Made by a program: the position numbers and the translations under genes | NCBI GenBank assembly: GCA_030407085.1 | Contig: CM059584.1 | Coordinates: 4,774,001-4,838,000 of the forward strand | DNA length: 64,000 nucleotides | Source: Trichopria drosophilae | Taxonomy: Eukaryota; Arthropoda; Insecta; Hymenoptera; Diapriidae | Direction of reading: 5' to 3' | The notes under the pieces: generated by a model | The model's database searches: none | What the model was told of the DNA's origin: nothing | Seen by the model: only the letters and a program-made list of their open reading frames with translations | In this document: positions 11,328-23,701 of the stretch, one piece after another | Layout: every line of letters begins with the position of its first letter | How positions within the stretch are numbered: the stretch's first letter is position 1

Positions 11328-11935
11328 ACATCGATTCTAGTTTTCTGAATTTAATTTTCGTTAAGTCAATTTTAAAATGTAAATATAGTTTAACAACTTC
11401 GAGCCTAATGTATACGCCACATAAATTTAACTATTACATTTATTCGTTATTTGAAATTATAATGGAAATGTTTTTGTTTATCTTCAGGTCACTTCTATTT
11501 CTCTCATTCCATTCATAATCATTTGTAAATATTACTTTATTATAAATTTTCGATCATTTCTTATTATGAAAATATACATGTCTTAATTAAACAATATTCC
11601 TCAATTTGTTTCTACTTATTAACAATAATTTTCAAAAATGCATGCACATTTTCACAATTTTAGTATTTTCCATTAAATGATCTTACATGAGATTTGTTTT
11701 TCTGTTTATCATGTTTCTTTATACATGAAACACAGAAAAAGAAGAAAAACAAAATTTAATTATCGGTATTCATTTTCCGTTGTAAATATTGTGACTTCAA
11801 ATATACTTATTTTGACGACTTTGAATTTTCATGAAAACAAAATTTTATTCTGACTAATTTTCGTTTGTAGAAATAAAATTTCAAAATTATACTTTGTATT
11901 TTTTAACATTAACTCGATGTTCAGGGTGATTCGTG
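11328..11935 (-). other. 5' leader between primer binding site and gag
   Basis: About 600 bases of AT-rich untranslated leader on the element's strand. It should hold packaging signals, but none is recognisable by eye. Short open frames here are on the opposite strand and look spurious. Confidence 0.6.
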
Positions 11936-11953
11936 CCCATTAGTTGTGCGCCA
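11936..11953 (-). promoter_or_regulatory. Candidate primer binding site
   Basis: Two bases inside the 5' LTR the element's strand reads TGGCGCACAACTAATGGG. TGG at this position is the complement of a tRNA CCA end. The first seven bases TGGCGCA equal the start of the serine-tRNA primer site known from 17.6/297-type elements, but the following bases differ, so the priming tRNA is not assigned. Confidence 0.6.
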
Positions 11954-11955
11954 TT

Positions 11956-12845
11956 TGTAATATGCATTTATAAATTTTATCTATATGTATATATTTTTTA
12001 TTCAAGTATATAAAGAGAAACACCTACAAATTATCATTCGATCATATGTCGAAGCGAACAAAAAAAAATAAAACGGAGCAACACATTCAATAAAATTAAA
12101 TTCGCATACGAGAGAGAGAAGAGAAAACGCTCAAAAAACTAAATTAACATACACGCTCAATAATTAATGACTTATATGGCCACGCGGAAAGTCTTTTCTT
12201 ATAGTCGTCCATGATTGCACCATTCAGTAAAATTGACAACTCACTCATTGGTCCCTTTTTTCGTTGGATTTAACATTTTCATCCGAATGGCCGGGGTGAA
12301 GACGGAATGATATCGCAACGGATGGCTCGAAGAAACCGAATGGTGGAGATTTTATCTTCTTCACGATTTTCCTTCTTCCAGATCTTTTGGAATAGCTTCA
12401 CACATTCGACAACTTGACTCCACTGATGTAAATCTTCATCTACTCGACCACGGACATCACTTCGGCCTTTATAAATAATCCATATGGAGATTAGTAATTT
12501 CTTCAGAAATCACTTGCAACACGTGGCGAATAGCACTCGACTCACCTTTAACCAGTAATGGCGTCGTTTTTCGATAAAATTTTGGAGCCTCCACTCGACA
12601 AGTTTTTCATTTCCTTAGAAATGATCGCGATGGAGTTTAAACTGCTCCAAGTCAATATTTTATTAATAATTCGCACTGTACACGTCTTCGTCACAGAGGG
12701 ACCGAAATGCGAGAGTCCCGAAACGTGTCCTATGACCAACGCCCCACGTTGTGTTATCGATGGCAATTTTGTGTATATTAGGAAAGTATCCGTATACCCC
12801 TACTTCTTTCATAATTGTATTCTTCCACGTCCTTTATTCAACTTT

Positions 12846-12886
<41 letters not shown>

Positions 12887-13135
12887 TTTTCAAACAAATA
12901 TTAATCTACCTATTCTATCAAATCTTCTCTCTCTCTTTTTCTCTCGCTCTATCGCTCTCTTTACATGACTTCGTTTCGCGTTCACATAATATACGCATAC
13001 AAGTATAGAATTCGGAATTTCATATTGATCGAATCCGTTATTACATTTTCTTTTTCTATGTTTCTTTCTCTCTCCGTCACATCCACATACATCAATAACT
13101 AAATTTACGTTTCAATAATAATATCACACGTTACA
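11956..13135 (-). repeat. 5' LTR of the retrotransposon
   Basis: This 1180-bp copy corresponds to 4608-5786 and differs by one A in a homopolymer. It should carry the promoter. On the minus strand a TATAAA lies at 12473-12468, and a TCAGT initiator-like word lies at 12426-12422. The spacing between them is longer than usual, so the start site is uncertain. The LTR includes the same TC microsatellite as the 3' copy. Confidence 0.95.
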
Positions 13136-13139
13136 ATCC
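13136..13139. repeat. Right target site duplication (ATCC)
   Basis: ATCC directly follows the right LTR and matches 4604-4607, which confirms both outer boundaries of the retrotransposon. Confidence 0.85.
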
Positions 13140-16100
13140 TTTAAAAACGCAAACTAATGTCAAAGTCAACACTGATGATAAAGGGAGAATTTTAACCTGA
13201 ATACTTTGTCACTAGAAAATCTGCCATCAGTTTTACAGTTGTTTATCGATAATCTAAGAATTTACATTAAAACTCTCAAATTGAAATCTGTATTTAGCAG
13301 CTGAACCTGGTATTGTATATTGGTCCAAAACTAGGAAAACAATTTAAGGTTAATACGACACAAATCATTCTATATCTTCTCAATTTCAAATTTAATCATC
13401 TGTGTTGAGTTTACTATTAACTCGTAATGGTCACCCGAGGTCCATAGACCCCAGACCTACTTTGCGTTTAAATAGACAAAGTTAGACGAATTTTAATATG
13501 GGGTAATCAGCATTTTTCGGTAGATTTATCCCGAAAAGTGCATTGGAAAAATGGTTTGAATTAAGATTTATGTCATCAATTGCAAGTAAACTTTCCTCAA
13601 TTTACTAAAATAACAGAAACATTACGTAAATGAAAAACAAATAATCAATTCTGGTAAAGTGAAGTAAATAGAAGTTCATGACTAAAGATTATTAAACTAT
13701 CTGCTAAAAAAACGTTACCTGGAAATTAGTTCACTGGACAATTGGTAATTCTTCTAGATAAGCTGATCACTTTTGAGAATTTGAGCACAAATTATACCAG
13801 GTAAAAAAGAACCCATTTTGTGCATTGTCGAAATATTATAGCATTATAATGCGTCATTCACTCGTATACATTAAAGTAGATTACCACCTAAACTGGTGAT
13901 TAGAGAGTAAGAAGAAATAATTCATTTTTGAAGAAAACAAATAGTGCTGTTTATTTCGGCAGTTTTTCGTGATTCACTTATTCCTTCTCTGTTTTTGTTT
14001 CAATTGTTAAAATATGTTTTGCTAAACCAAACTTCCACTAACATGCTTACCCTAATAGCAAAATGGGGGGAAATAACTGCTTTTCGACATTCCATCAGGT
14101 GGAGAGATTTTTTCGACCATGACTTGTTTACCTACAATAGACAATGAATTACGGTAAGTAGAAAAAAAATGGAAGCAGTTTGACGGTTGAAATTTGTTGA
14201 TACAAGGTTTTTTTTATTGGATCATAATCCAAATGTGGACATAATCCATAAAATGGACATGTAGTAGGACAATATTTAGGTAATTTTTCTCTCTTTTCTA
14301 CCTACATCTGACTATAAGTACAATACAACAAATGAAATAAATTTAGAGGTTATGTCAGTTTTGTCAAGTAAAATATAGTGTTAAATTATCGTGCAACGAA
14401 AAATTGTCTAATCCAAACAAAAAATTGCCGCCGCCAAAATAAGCTACTTCCAGACAACATTTATTTATCGTGGAAAAAAACGTCAATTTGATTTTGCGCA
14501 TAAATCTCGGAGTAATTTTTTTTCATTCATATAGTAAAAGTAACACAAAATAAGGCATCGTTAATTTCATAAATCAAACAAAACATCAATATTCAATGAA
14601 TTAATAAATAACAAATTTTTGGAGTTTATACTATCTATCAATGTCAGACGAGTAATTCTGCCTTTCAACCTAAAAGGAAAATATTCGACCTGTAAGTAAA
14701 ATTTCCTTATTTAGGTAATTTTGAGTTCAAAGTTGTGGATTTTAAAGCCAAAATATTCACCAATAGGGCAATTTCAGATATTGTATTTATTATCGATCTT
14801 GAAATGAGCACGTAGTTGATAAATTATGATATTACTAATGTGTTCGTAACGTAGGTAAGCATCTATTAATATGTAAAACTGGAAATAAAACAATAATTGA
14901 AAACAGAGAGATACTTTTTCATATATTAAATGTTCTTCCTCGTGACCATTTCCAAATTTCCAAAATGTGACTCAACAATTTTTCACTCCTATATTTTTTT
15001 TCAGGAAATACAGGCTTATTTTACGCATCATTAGTAAGTTATATGTCAACATGATTTTATTCAGAAAATGTACGCAAATGAAGCACTTTGAGATTAGATC
15101 ATCCACTGAGAGAAATTGTCTGTGGAATCAACATGTAAAGCGTAAACGATTTCAACATACAGAGTAGTCTGTGGTCTGCACAGTATATTTCGTACTAATA
15201 CAACGATTTTTGCTCGAAAATTTTGTCTGGTAGTTGTTTTTCCTTGTTTTTCTTTGTCTTTTTGAGAGTCAGTTCTTATGGAGTGGCGAATGAAGACGAA
15301 GAAAAAGAAAGTGCGTAGTAATTCCTGTTAAGGCTGCTTTTTATAAAAATTTCAATGTTTTTAGAAAAAATTGTATTGATTTTATTGGATGATATTTTTC
15401 AAGAATTCTTCAAATTTCATATAATTTTTTAAAGTATGTGTTTAAATATGTATTTATTATTTTTGAAAGTTGTAAAAACATGATGAGTTTAATCCTAATA
15501 AGTGAATATCGAGATTTTCGTATCCAATTTAAAAGAAATCTGTATAATAACATTTCTTAATATTTTGGAATCTACGTGACCAAGTCTAAATAACTCGGTA
15601 TTTTATACCACAAAATTAAAATATAAAATTACGATAAACACAACAAAAAAGTCAGACTTTTACACAATGATATATAGAATTATTCAGCTAGTATAATATT
15701 ATATTAAATTATTATCTTAAAATATAATTCTTTCATATCACAATTACTATATTGTGTAAAGGTTGCGTTCTATTTACTATTTCCATTATTTGCCGAATCA
15801 CAATATTTATATACGATATTTTGATGCATATTAAAATATACTCATTCAATCGTATTATTATTACTATTTATATTAGTATTACTGTTATATTCATACATTA
15901 TGAGTAATTTTCTGTAAAGTGACTTCCCAGTTGTTGATTAGCCCTTGTTTATTGTTTACTATTGTCAATGGGTGCCAGGGTTAGGTACGACAAATATTCA
16001 CTATTTATTTAATACACGCTATTAGGGTTTGTCAATTTAATATCAAAGCTGAGAATTCGAAAATGAATCCAAACGTATCGATGAGACCAACAAGCAAAGT

Positions 16101-16559
16101 GCATTCTTTCAAGTCACGATCTAAACAGATCATATTTAAGTTACACTGATAAGTATGTTTGAATACGTATATTTATCAACGATCTTAAGCCCGAAAAAGA
16201 AAGGAATATGTTAAATAATGACGCTATCTCTATAATGCTTAGGCATGTTTATGATATTTTGACTTTTTCTTGTCGTAGACAGAACATAATTGGAAGTTCG
16301 ACGTTTTCATGTATAATATTTTGACGTGTGTTATTTGGATGTCTAACCGGAATGTACTATGTACTTTTTCATTAATGTATAGTATGTCTTATATAATATT
16401 TCTAGATTTGTATTCTTTACAAGTATACTGCTGCAAACTATGTATTAATATGAAATTAAAAAACTGCATAATTCTCATCGCAAGGAGATTTGTTGATTTA
16501 CTATTCCAGGCATGAGATTTCTGTAATAGCAATCACTGTCAGTACTTATGGACTATTTC
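13140..16559. other. AT-rich non-coding stretch
   Basis: No gene is recognised. Around 13418-13465 a TTAA is followed by GGTCACCCGAGG and by the small palindrome GGTCCATAGACC, which resembles the end of a TTAA-type transposon. No matching right end was found, so it is not called. Other open frames here are short and low-complexity. Confidence 0.5.
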
Positions 16560-17430
16560 CGATGCAGCAAATTATAACCATGCCCCTCCATCGTTCCCCA
16601 ATAGCGCGAGATAATCATTTTTCCTGCAGATTTCCCAGAGAATCGAAATCTCGGCGGCAGCTTCTTGCTGCACTTTCCGGTTTCTTTTCTCGGATCCCAA
16701 AAGCACAATGTGGATGATCGATCCACAGTTTGAGAGTACCCATGATTCCATAATCGAATCTTCGCTACGCTGAACGTTCGGTTAAGTGCCTTGCGCGAAA
16801 TAATTGCATTTTAGCAGGGGAAATCGCTGCATCTACGACTGCAGCCTGGCCCCGTGTTCAGACGGCGAATTGCAACTGCACTATCTCTATACTTACAGCA
16901 GCCTTAGAGCAACAGAAACACGATCGCTGAATAATGCACTTTCGAAGCCTGGAATGGAAATGAATTTCGATTACGAAACTCTGCGAGTGGGCGAAGCGAC
17001 CCGATTTTCTGTACCGACTTGCTCGAATTATTCCCGATCGAATGGTGAAACGAGTTTCCGTACAATCGTTCCTCTGTTTCCTTATATACATAAACAGACA
17101 TCCATGCACCTATATGCACTCGCATTTAACCCACCTCCTCTATATAATGCTGTGCAATCTAGGGATGCAGTACGATGGAATATATATAACCAAGCATGCA
17201 AGCATAGTTTCCAACGTAACATTTTTTTAATATTAGTTGTGGATGAGAGTAAGGTATCAATGAAAATCTTTTCGATAGGATCAAAACAACCACTTTCCTG
17301 AACTACTGACGAGGAAGAGTTTAATTAATACGGCTCTGGCAGGAAGACCTTTTTGATTGCGTCACGTACGAAGCGATTGTGTCACGTGTCGAATGACGCT
17401 ATCAGGAATGGATGCTGCTATCGCTATTCT
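16560..17430. other. GC-elevated island, unrecognised
   Basis: Base composition rises here relative to its surroundings, and CpG is frequent. The longest open frame is plus-strand, 16804-17301 (165 codons), overlapped by minus-strand frames. It shows no signal peptide, membrane segment or domain I recognise and contains low-order composition typical of chance frames in GC-richer DNA. Could be a promoter or a conserved non-coding block. Confidence 0.35.
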
Positions 17431-19001
17431 ATTTTGCAAATACTTACTCAGTGATATGAAATTGAGAATCCATGAGAATCAATGATTGTTCTGGTTACGA
17501 ACGAATACTACTGTTAGGTCAATTTTCATTTCAAATATGTCGTTTACATAAATATAATCAAATTACGAACTGTCAATCAGCAATTAAATTTGTTGGTTAT
17601 TGTGATTTTATCCACAGAGAACACAGATATTGGATTTTGTTTAAAGTGGCTAAGATCAAAGATAAAAATTCAGCCGAAACTTGTTTGAAATTAGGCCAAC
17701 AACAGTTTCGCAATTTATGAAAATCCCAAATTAATGTAGGAACCATCTCATTGCTGTCTTTCCTTAAAATATTCGGATTTTCCTCAGTGATCTAAGAACG
17801 TCATCAGAACCTCCTCAGTACCTTCAAAGATTTAAGCTGATAATACCCAGTTAACTTCCTTAAAGTGTGAAATTTGCTGAGATTATTAAGACGATTAAAG
17901 CGGATGACGCCCTGAGAAGCTCCTGAGTATTTTTTAGTTCTAAAGGATGTTCTAAGGAATACCTGTGGATGTCCTTAGACAGATCTGCGTTATGAATCAA
18001 ACCGAATTAACCGAATGAATTTTGGTGAAAAATACTGATATATAAATAAGGTGAAACTGTCTTGGTGGATTATTAACGAATATACATACAGCTGAAATTA
18101 CGTAGATTCTAAGACAGTATCGAGCATAGATGGAGAGTATCTCTCTAATAGAGTTCTAGTTTCGAATCTGATTAAAAGTTACTGCGATGTCATCTTCGCA
18201 ATACGAGGGGTCTGCCTCGTGAGATGTTGCCACGGTGGTTTTTCTTTCCTTTTTTTAAACACAAGTGGATGAGAGAGAATAAGATCTTTGCGACGCAAGC
18301 ATCCAGTAAAAAGATCAGCTTTAGAGGAAGCGCGTACTAGCGATTTTCGCGGAGCTCTCGAGTCGAAACTTCCCGAGTCTTAACGACGATCTTTCACGGA
18401 GAGACAAAGAATAGCGCTATGGCTTCCTTTCTTGCTGTCTCTGCGAATTCTCTGTGGCTTTACGAGATTGGTTTTGGAAGTCGCGCAAATAATTGCCGGT
18501 CAACGAGTGATTAGAATCTTATCGAATGACACTTTCCCCAGGTTCTTAACTGATAAATTGTATAAAACGAAACATTACCCCAAGTTTAGAGTTTTTTTTT
18601 CTCGTGTTATATTTCTAGTTTCCGACGTTGTTTAAGTTTCCGATCATCTTGAATTACTTATAACCAGTTTATAACGAGGTTTTCATTGCATAAAACTTAA
18701 ATAAGTTGATAATTAGTTTTGAAATACTTAACGTAGCGATCTTGATATCAAATCAGAAATTAAAGGCTTTGCATAATAGTAAATACGTAAACAAGTAATC
18801 TTTATTGAGTGGCTAAAGTTTTTTATTAGTCTTTGCCAATCAAAATAAGAACTTAAAAATTAGGTCACTAGTACTAATAATTTGCACTTTCTAACTTGCA
18901 ACTTATTGCTTTCGCTTCAGTAAAGATACAGAAAAAATAAGAATGAATGAAGGCCTCTACAATGATTATAATATTATAAAGCTATAAAAAAATCATGAGT
19001 T
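17431..19001. other. Mixed non-coding stretch with a second small GC island
   Basis: About 17730-17960 has repeated CCTCAG and CCTGAG words, loosely like the palindromic arrays elsewhere but without a fixed motif. About 18180-18560 is GC-elevated and contains a short hairpin, ACGAGG-loop-CCTCGT near 18203-18220. No gene was recognised. Confidence 0.4.
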
Positions 19002-19175
19002 AAAACATCCTTCCAACGCGTCGTTACTACTTTAATAGTGGGCCTTATTGCCTAAGTAACAGTAGTTACGGAGATTGTCTGATCGACATCTTACTACTTA
19101 AGTAGTAACCTCACCTATGTCGTACCGTAACCTACAAAAGTTCATTCTGGATAGCTGCCATCAATGTTTGGACTT
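19002..19175. repeat. Dispersed ~175-bp repeat, copy 1
   Basis: Begins AAAACATCCTTCCAACGCG and ends CAATGTTTGGACTT. Copy 2 at 23525-23701 is about 90% identical by eye and shares both ends, so these are real boundaries of a mobile or amplified unit. The middle is palindromic around ACTACTTAAGTAGT. No clear terminal inverted repeat beyond a TCCAA word near each end. Probably a MITE related to 486-689. Confidence 0.65.
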
Positions 19176-20436
19176 TCTTCCACTATTCGAAATTTAGTAT
19201 CCACTGCACTATTCAGAAACACACGTATTTCGCGTTTACCTTCCCTTCTACAATATCTTTATTTAATTTGTTCGAATTTTGCATGATAAGTGCTTTATAC
19301 AGAAAAGCACTCCTTTGTCTTCCTTTTTCTTTTGATTTCTATTTTATAGATATTATGATATTTTAAAGATATACATACAGTTCGATATGTGATAACTGCA
19401 TAATAAATGTCATTAACATCACTCATGTCCACTTCTCGCGAAAAATTCAAAATCATTGGGAAACCTTATCGAATACTATCTATTATATTAGTTAAATCAG
19501 ATCAGTTTTCGTGATTTTTATTTTACCTTAGAATAAATAAGAATAGCCGATTTGAAGTTTTGTCTAGAATTTGTTATACATGAGCTGTTACCGCTGTTAG
19601 ATTTTCAAAATGGCGTTTTTAATATATTCGAGCCAAATTCTGGAAAACGATCATTTTGACGGGGGTTTTCATTAAATCGAATTGACTAAGGAGTCAAAAT
19701 GAATATTTGTTCTGATTTACAAATCAGGCGGGAAATAAGTAAAAAAAGTGCATTTTCCATCTTTAATCAGCAATAATTGAATATATTAATTGGAGATCAA
19801 CAGATGGTTTCAGAACCTTTAAAAGAACTTTAATATGAGCTTTTATCTACCGTTAAAAAAAAAATTTCATACAAACATTTTTTCCAATGTAACAGAATTT
19901 ATATATTAAATCAGTCATTATATATCAATGTAAAAGAATTAATATTTATTAATAATTATTATGTTAAATTATTTATGAGGACGAACAATTTGTAACAATA
20001 CGCGTTTTGTTAATGTATGCTTAGTAGAAGCCGTCGTTGACGTTTCTCTGGATCGCGGAGTAAAAATCTAGTCACAAACTGAACTTTCCAAATGGTGGAT
20101 ACAAGATGGCCGACTGAAATGTAAAAATTCCTGGATCGATGTGAAACTTGGTACTCGGTGGTTTTCAGAGAGTATTTTCTTCTAGAGCAAGTACCCGTTT
20201 AAATTTTATTAGCTATTTCGAATGAGACATTTTGAATTTTGAAAATCTGAGGACAAGCCCATACTCAGCGACCTCGATAATCCCCTAATACCGAGTTTAA
20301 TCTCGATTAAATAACTTTTTACAAATTTCATTATCCATATTAAATCCACCATCTTGAATTTTGTAAATTGGAATTGGTGCTACTAATTACAAGGAACAAA
20401 ATAATACATTTACTAATTTTGTTCTAATCATATTAA
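19176..20436. other. AT-rich stretch with palindromic-transposon remnants
   Basis: About 19590-19680 and 20080-20400 contain phrases such as CAAAATGGCG, AAGATGGCCGAC, CTCAGCGACC and CACCATCTTGAATTTTG, typical of the interiors of the foldback elements called elsewhere in this window. No complete arms or ends could be defined. Confidence 0.4.
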
Positions 20437-20829
20437 CTCTTTTCATGCCAAACGTCAATAATTTTGTCATGTTTTTCAAGTGAATATTTATCTGTGTAAT
20501 GATAAGCAAACAAATTTCAAAACCATATTTTCTGAAGTATTTTTGTCCGTACTTTTCAAATCTGCAATTAGTTTTGTTCTATGACGTTTGATTTTGTCAA
20601 AATGGCGGCTAATTTACAAAAAACGTGATTTTTAACATTTTTTTATTTGTTTAACATGCTGGCAATAATCTTCCCGTTGTCGGATCGTCAGAAGTTTCTA
20701 GATCCTATGGAATAATCATCATAACTAAAATTTAAGCGACACAGAATATTAAAATTCAAAATGGCTGATCCGATCTGGCGGCTTTTATATTTTGTATGTG
20801 TTTAGTCCCTGACGTTTACTTTGTGAATT

Positions 20830-20862
<33 letters not shown>

Positions 20863-21838
20863 CGGAATCGCCCTTTTTTACCAAATTGTTGCCGTATTAA
20901 ATCGTAAGATTTAGCGAGAGCTGCAGATCGACTTAGAAAGATGGCGCCATACTTCACATTTGTGTATGAAATGTAGGACTGCAGAAACCTACACCAAGTA
21001 CAGCAGCGGTCTTGAGTCGATTTCCGCCAGATAAACAATACTTTCGAAACGTAAACACAAACAACGTGGCTCGGCTTACTAACAGCGAGCTGCTGCTTGA
21101 AAACGAAATCGAAAAATTGTTCACCAGACGGGGATCGAACTCACGACCTACGACTTCGTAGTCCAGTGCGTTAACCGCCTGAGCCACGAAGCCATTTAAT
21201 GTTTTGTTATATTTATCTTAGTCTGATACCGATTATTGTAGATAATAGCAATACAAGGTGATGTGGAATTCGAAATGGCTGAAAATATCATATTTTTATT
21301 ACAATATAGATTTATTATGTATACCTCAGTTTGACATCGATTATGCAAGAAAATAACAATACAAGATGATATGGAATTAAAAAGACTGAAAAACATTCTA
21401 TTTTCTTTCATAATCGATGTCAAAAGATAAATATAATAAATCTATTCGAAAAGTAAATGTCATGCACTAAAGACATAAAATAAAATAAAAAAAAACCTAA
21501 AAAATGCGTCTAAAAGCCGCCATATTGGATGGGCCATTTTGAATTTTGAAATCTTGCATCGATTAAATTTTAGTTGTGGTTATTATTCCATAGGATCCAG
21601 ACGCTTGTACCGATCCGACACCGGGAACATTATTAGCCAGAACGTTAAACAAATAAAACAATTTAAAAAATCAGGTTTTTTGTAAATTATTCGCCATTTT
21701 GAAAAAATAGCAGATTTGAAAAGTACGGACAAAACTATGTCAGAAAATATCGTTTTGAACTTTTTTTGCTTATCATTACACAGATAAATATTCACTTGAT
21801 TAGCACAAAATAATTGAAGCCTTTTGGAATGAAAAGGA
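20437..21838. mobile_element. Foldback DNA transposon, TTAA-type ends (degenerate)
   Basis: Two long inverted arms, about 20437-20830 and 21450-21838, align over most of their length with many substitutions; shared landmarks include GTGAATATTTATCTGTGTAA and GATCCTATGGAATAAT. The left end is TTAA followed by CTCTTTTCAT. The right end, reverse-complemented, is ATAA followed by TCCTTTTCAT. This suggests a decayed TTAA (piggyBac-type) target site. There is no transposase. The central loop holds a SINE (20831-21193) and two diverged tandem copies around 21220-21290 and 21330-21400. Confidence 0.6.
20831..21193 (-). mobile_element. tRNA-derived SINE with poly(A) tail
   Basis: On the minus strand it starts GGCTTCGTGGCTCAGGCGG, which contains an A-box-like TGGCTCAGGCGG, followed about 35 bases later by the B-box-like GAGTTCGATCC. 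The 3' half cannot close the acceptor stem, so this is not a functional tRNA gene. A body of about 250 bases follows and ends in 30 A residues (T30 at 20831-20860 on the plus strand). The internal pol III promoter should lie in the tRNA-like head. No clear target duplication was found. The long uninterrupted tail suggests a recent insertion. Confidence 0.75.
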
Positions 21839-21842
21839 TTAT

Positions 21843-23524
21843 GCAAATCACAGAAACATTCACATATATCAAATAATTGCAGCTGTCTATTAACCACTTA
21901 CCACTAAGGGTGTAATTAATCTAGAATCGAATTACCCTATCAGTGTGTTCATCTCGACGATTACTCATATCGCAGCTGTCGCATGGTACATTTCATAAAA
22001 AGACTACCTCATCGGATAATTACTCGATTTTCCAAGAGAATCACTGGGGTGTTTTACGATCGCTTTGCCAGTATTGGCTAGAAATGGGTTTTCACGGTAC
22101 CGCGCAGAAACGAGGCGTCCTGGTACGCCGCTGGTGCATCTATCGCCAGCTATTATCGCATACTCTGCGGTTTTAAACTATCGCCATCGTCGTTGCGCCA
22201 GAACGGCACACAGAAAGCGTTAAAGAAATAAGAAGCAAGTAAAGGAGCGAAGCCGAGAGGATGGGTTTAGGAAGTAGGGGAGACGGAAAAGGAAGCTGCG
22301 GAAAACGAAAAACTATGGCGAAAGTGACGGAAAGCGACGTGTGTGAAAGAGCTGGATAGTAGGAAAGGGGTCGTTTCAACGGGTGAAAAAGAGTGAAAAA
22401 CGAGTCGGAAAAAGGGAAGAAAACGTGAAAGGTTTCAGTGAACGGAAAAAGAGCGAGAGGGTGAAAAAAAAAATGGGAGCCAGAGGGGAAAAGTTGCTCT
22501 CGTATCTGCGACGGTATTGCCTCCTCCTTTCTCCAGGGTTACTCCGCCGTCTCTACTTCCGGCGGCGCGACCCTCGGCCCCCTCTTCCGCCGTCTCCAGC
22601 TTCCGGCGAGATAACACCGGCCTGTTTGTATAAGGTGTTAGAGCTTGGAAGCTGCGAATATTACGTGCAAAAAGGGCCCTACGAAATGCGCGAGATACAG
22701 TGCCGATACACGACCGTTCTCATCCCACGATCTGCACTTCACTTAACGTGCGGAAAGTCGTGACGTGACGAAACGCGTGGCTTTCTATGCCGTCGTTGGT
22801 AGAAGTAAACCTAAGTCAGCTCTCTCTATACGACCGCATCGTTGCATCCTGATGTTGCTCAGCCACGCGTCTTATGCACCCACGAATTTCCCTTCACGTT
22901 GCATGCGGCTTATTACGCTACGTGTATCAATTTTACGTAAATTTCAAAATAAAAATGTGGACGTAAATGCGGTCGTGTACAAAGAACCAGATTATGCTTT
23001 TTTTGAAAAGACGTAAAAGAGGTAGTTTATGAGATAATGCGGTATAACAAGGATGCATTCCATTACGGTGGGCCAGAAAAGTATTTAAATTAATTATTAT
23101 TGCCCTAAACAGACATTTTTTATGGGATTCCCTTTATTGTAGTTACAAGGTAACATCTTAATATTCTCAAAATCAAATCAAATTTTGCACTATTCTTTTC
23201 ATGTCTATTGTAAATCCTTCAGTTTTATAGAAGACGGATTCGTCTAAAATGTGATGATATTAAAAATCTAGGTCGACTTTTTATTTATTTAGTCCAATTT
23301 TGCAGTTCTGTACCATACGAGTAATTTACCTCGAAAATGAATATTTGCGCACCAGAGAACTGCGAAGTTGAATTTAGGAGTTTCCAATGTGAATTCAGAG
23401 ATGAAGGCGTTCTGACGGTCAATTTTAATGACAGAACTTTCCGATTTACGAAAACGCGCATATGGGTAAATCCACAAAACTTTTATAACAACTAAAAATT
23501 GTTCTCTAGGCGGCTACTTTAGTC
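21843..23524. other. GC-elevated island and flank, unrecognised
   Basis: About 21940-22930 is markedly GC- and CpG-richer than its surroundings and has purine-rich runs (22200-22500). A plus-strand open frame of 126 codons (22383-22763) begins with a Lys/Arg/Glu-rich stretch and then a Pro/Arg-rich one. I recognise no family and do not call a gene. The rest of the stretch is AT-rich and featureless. Confidence 0.4.
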
Positions 23525-23701
23525 AAAACATCCTTCCAACGCGTCGTTACTACTTTAATAGTGGGTCTTATTACGTAAGTAGTAAGAGCAGTTACGGAGA
23601 TTGTCTGATCGACATCCTACTACTTAAGTAGTAACCCCACCTATGTCGTACCGCATCCTACAAATGTTCATTCTAGACAGCTGTCATCAATGTTTGGACT
23701 T
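23525..23701. repeat. Dispersed ~175-bp repeat, copy 2
   Basis: Second copy of the repeat at 19002-19175, same orientation, sharing AAAACATCCTTCCAACGCG at its left end and CAATGTTTGGACTT at its right end, with scattered substitutions and a few indels. Flanking sequences of the two copies are unrelated, which marks the limits of the unit. Confidence 0.65.

Larger units (their letters stand above)
4608..13135 (-). mobile_element. Complete Ty3/gypsy-type LTR retrotransposon
   Basis: This 8.5-kb element runs right to left: 5' LTR (11956-13135), primer binding site, gag (11327-10224), pol (to 5998), short spacer, 3' LTR (4608-5786). It is flanked by ATCC target duplications. Pol has the order protease, reverse transcriptase, RNase H, integrase, which defines the Ty3/gypsy (Metaviridae) group; no envelope frame exists because only about 210 bases separate the pol stop from the 3' LTR. 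The LTRs have equal sequence as far as I can see, apart from one extra A in an A-run of the right copy (near 12060). Both frames are uninterrupted. It therefore looks young and structurally complete. The precise lineage within the group cannot be set without a tree. Confidence 0.96.

Noticed and set aside
13418..13465. TTAA followed by GGTCACCCGAGG, like a transposon left end
   Set aside because: No matching inverted right end was found within reach.
16804..17301. 165-codon plus-strand open frame
   Set aside because: No recognisable domain, overlapped by antisense frames, and located in GC-richer DNA where long chance frames are expected.
21122..21193. Functional tRNA gene on the minus strand
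   Set aside because: The 3' side cannot pair with the GGCTTCG acceptor start, and a body plus poly(A) tail follows, which fits a SINE.
22383..22763. 126-codon frame with a Lys/Arg-rich start
   Set aside because: Composition follows the purine-rich DNA, and no family resemblance or promoter/splice context supports it.
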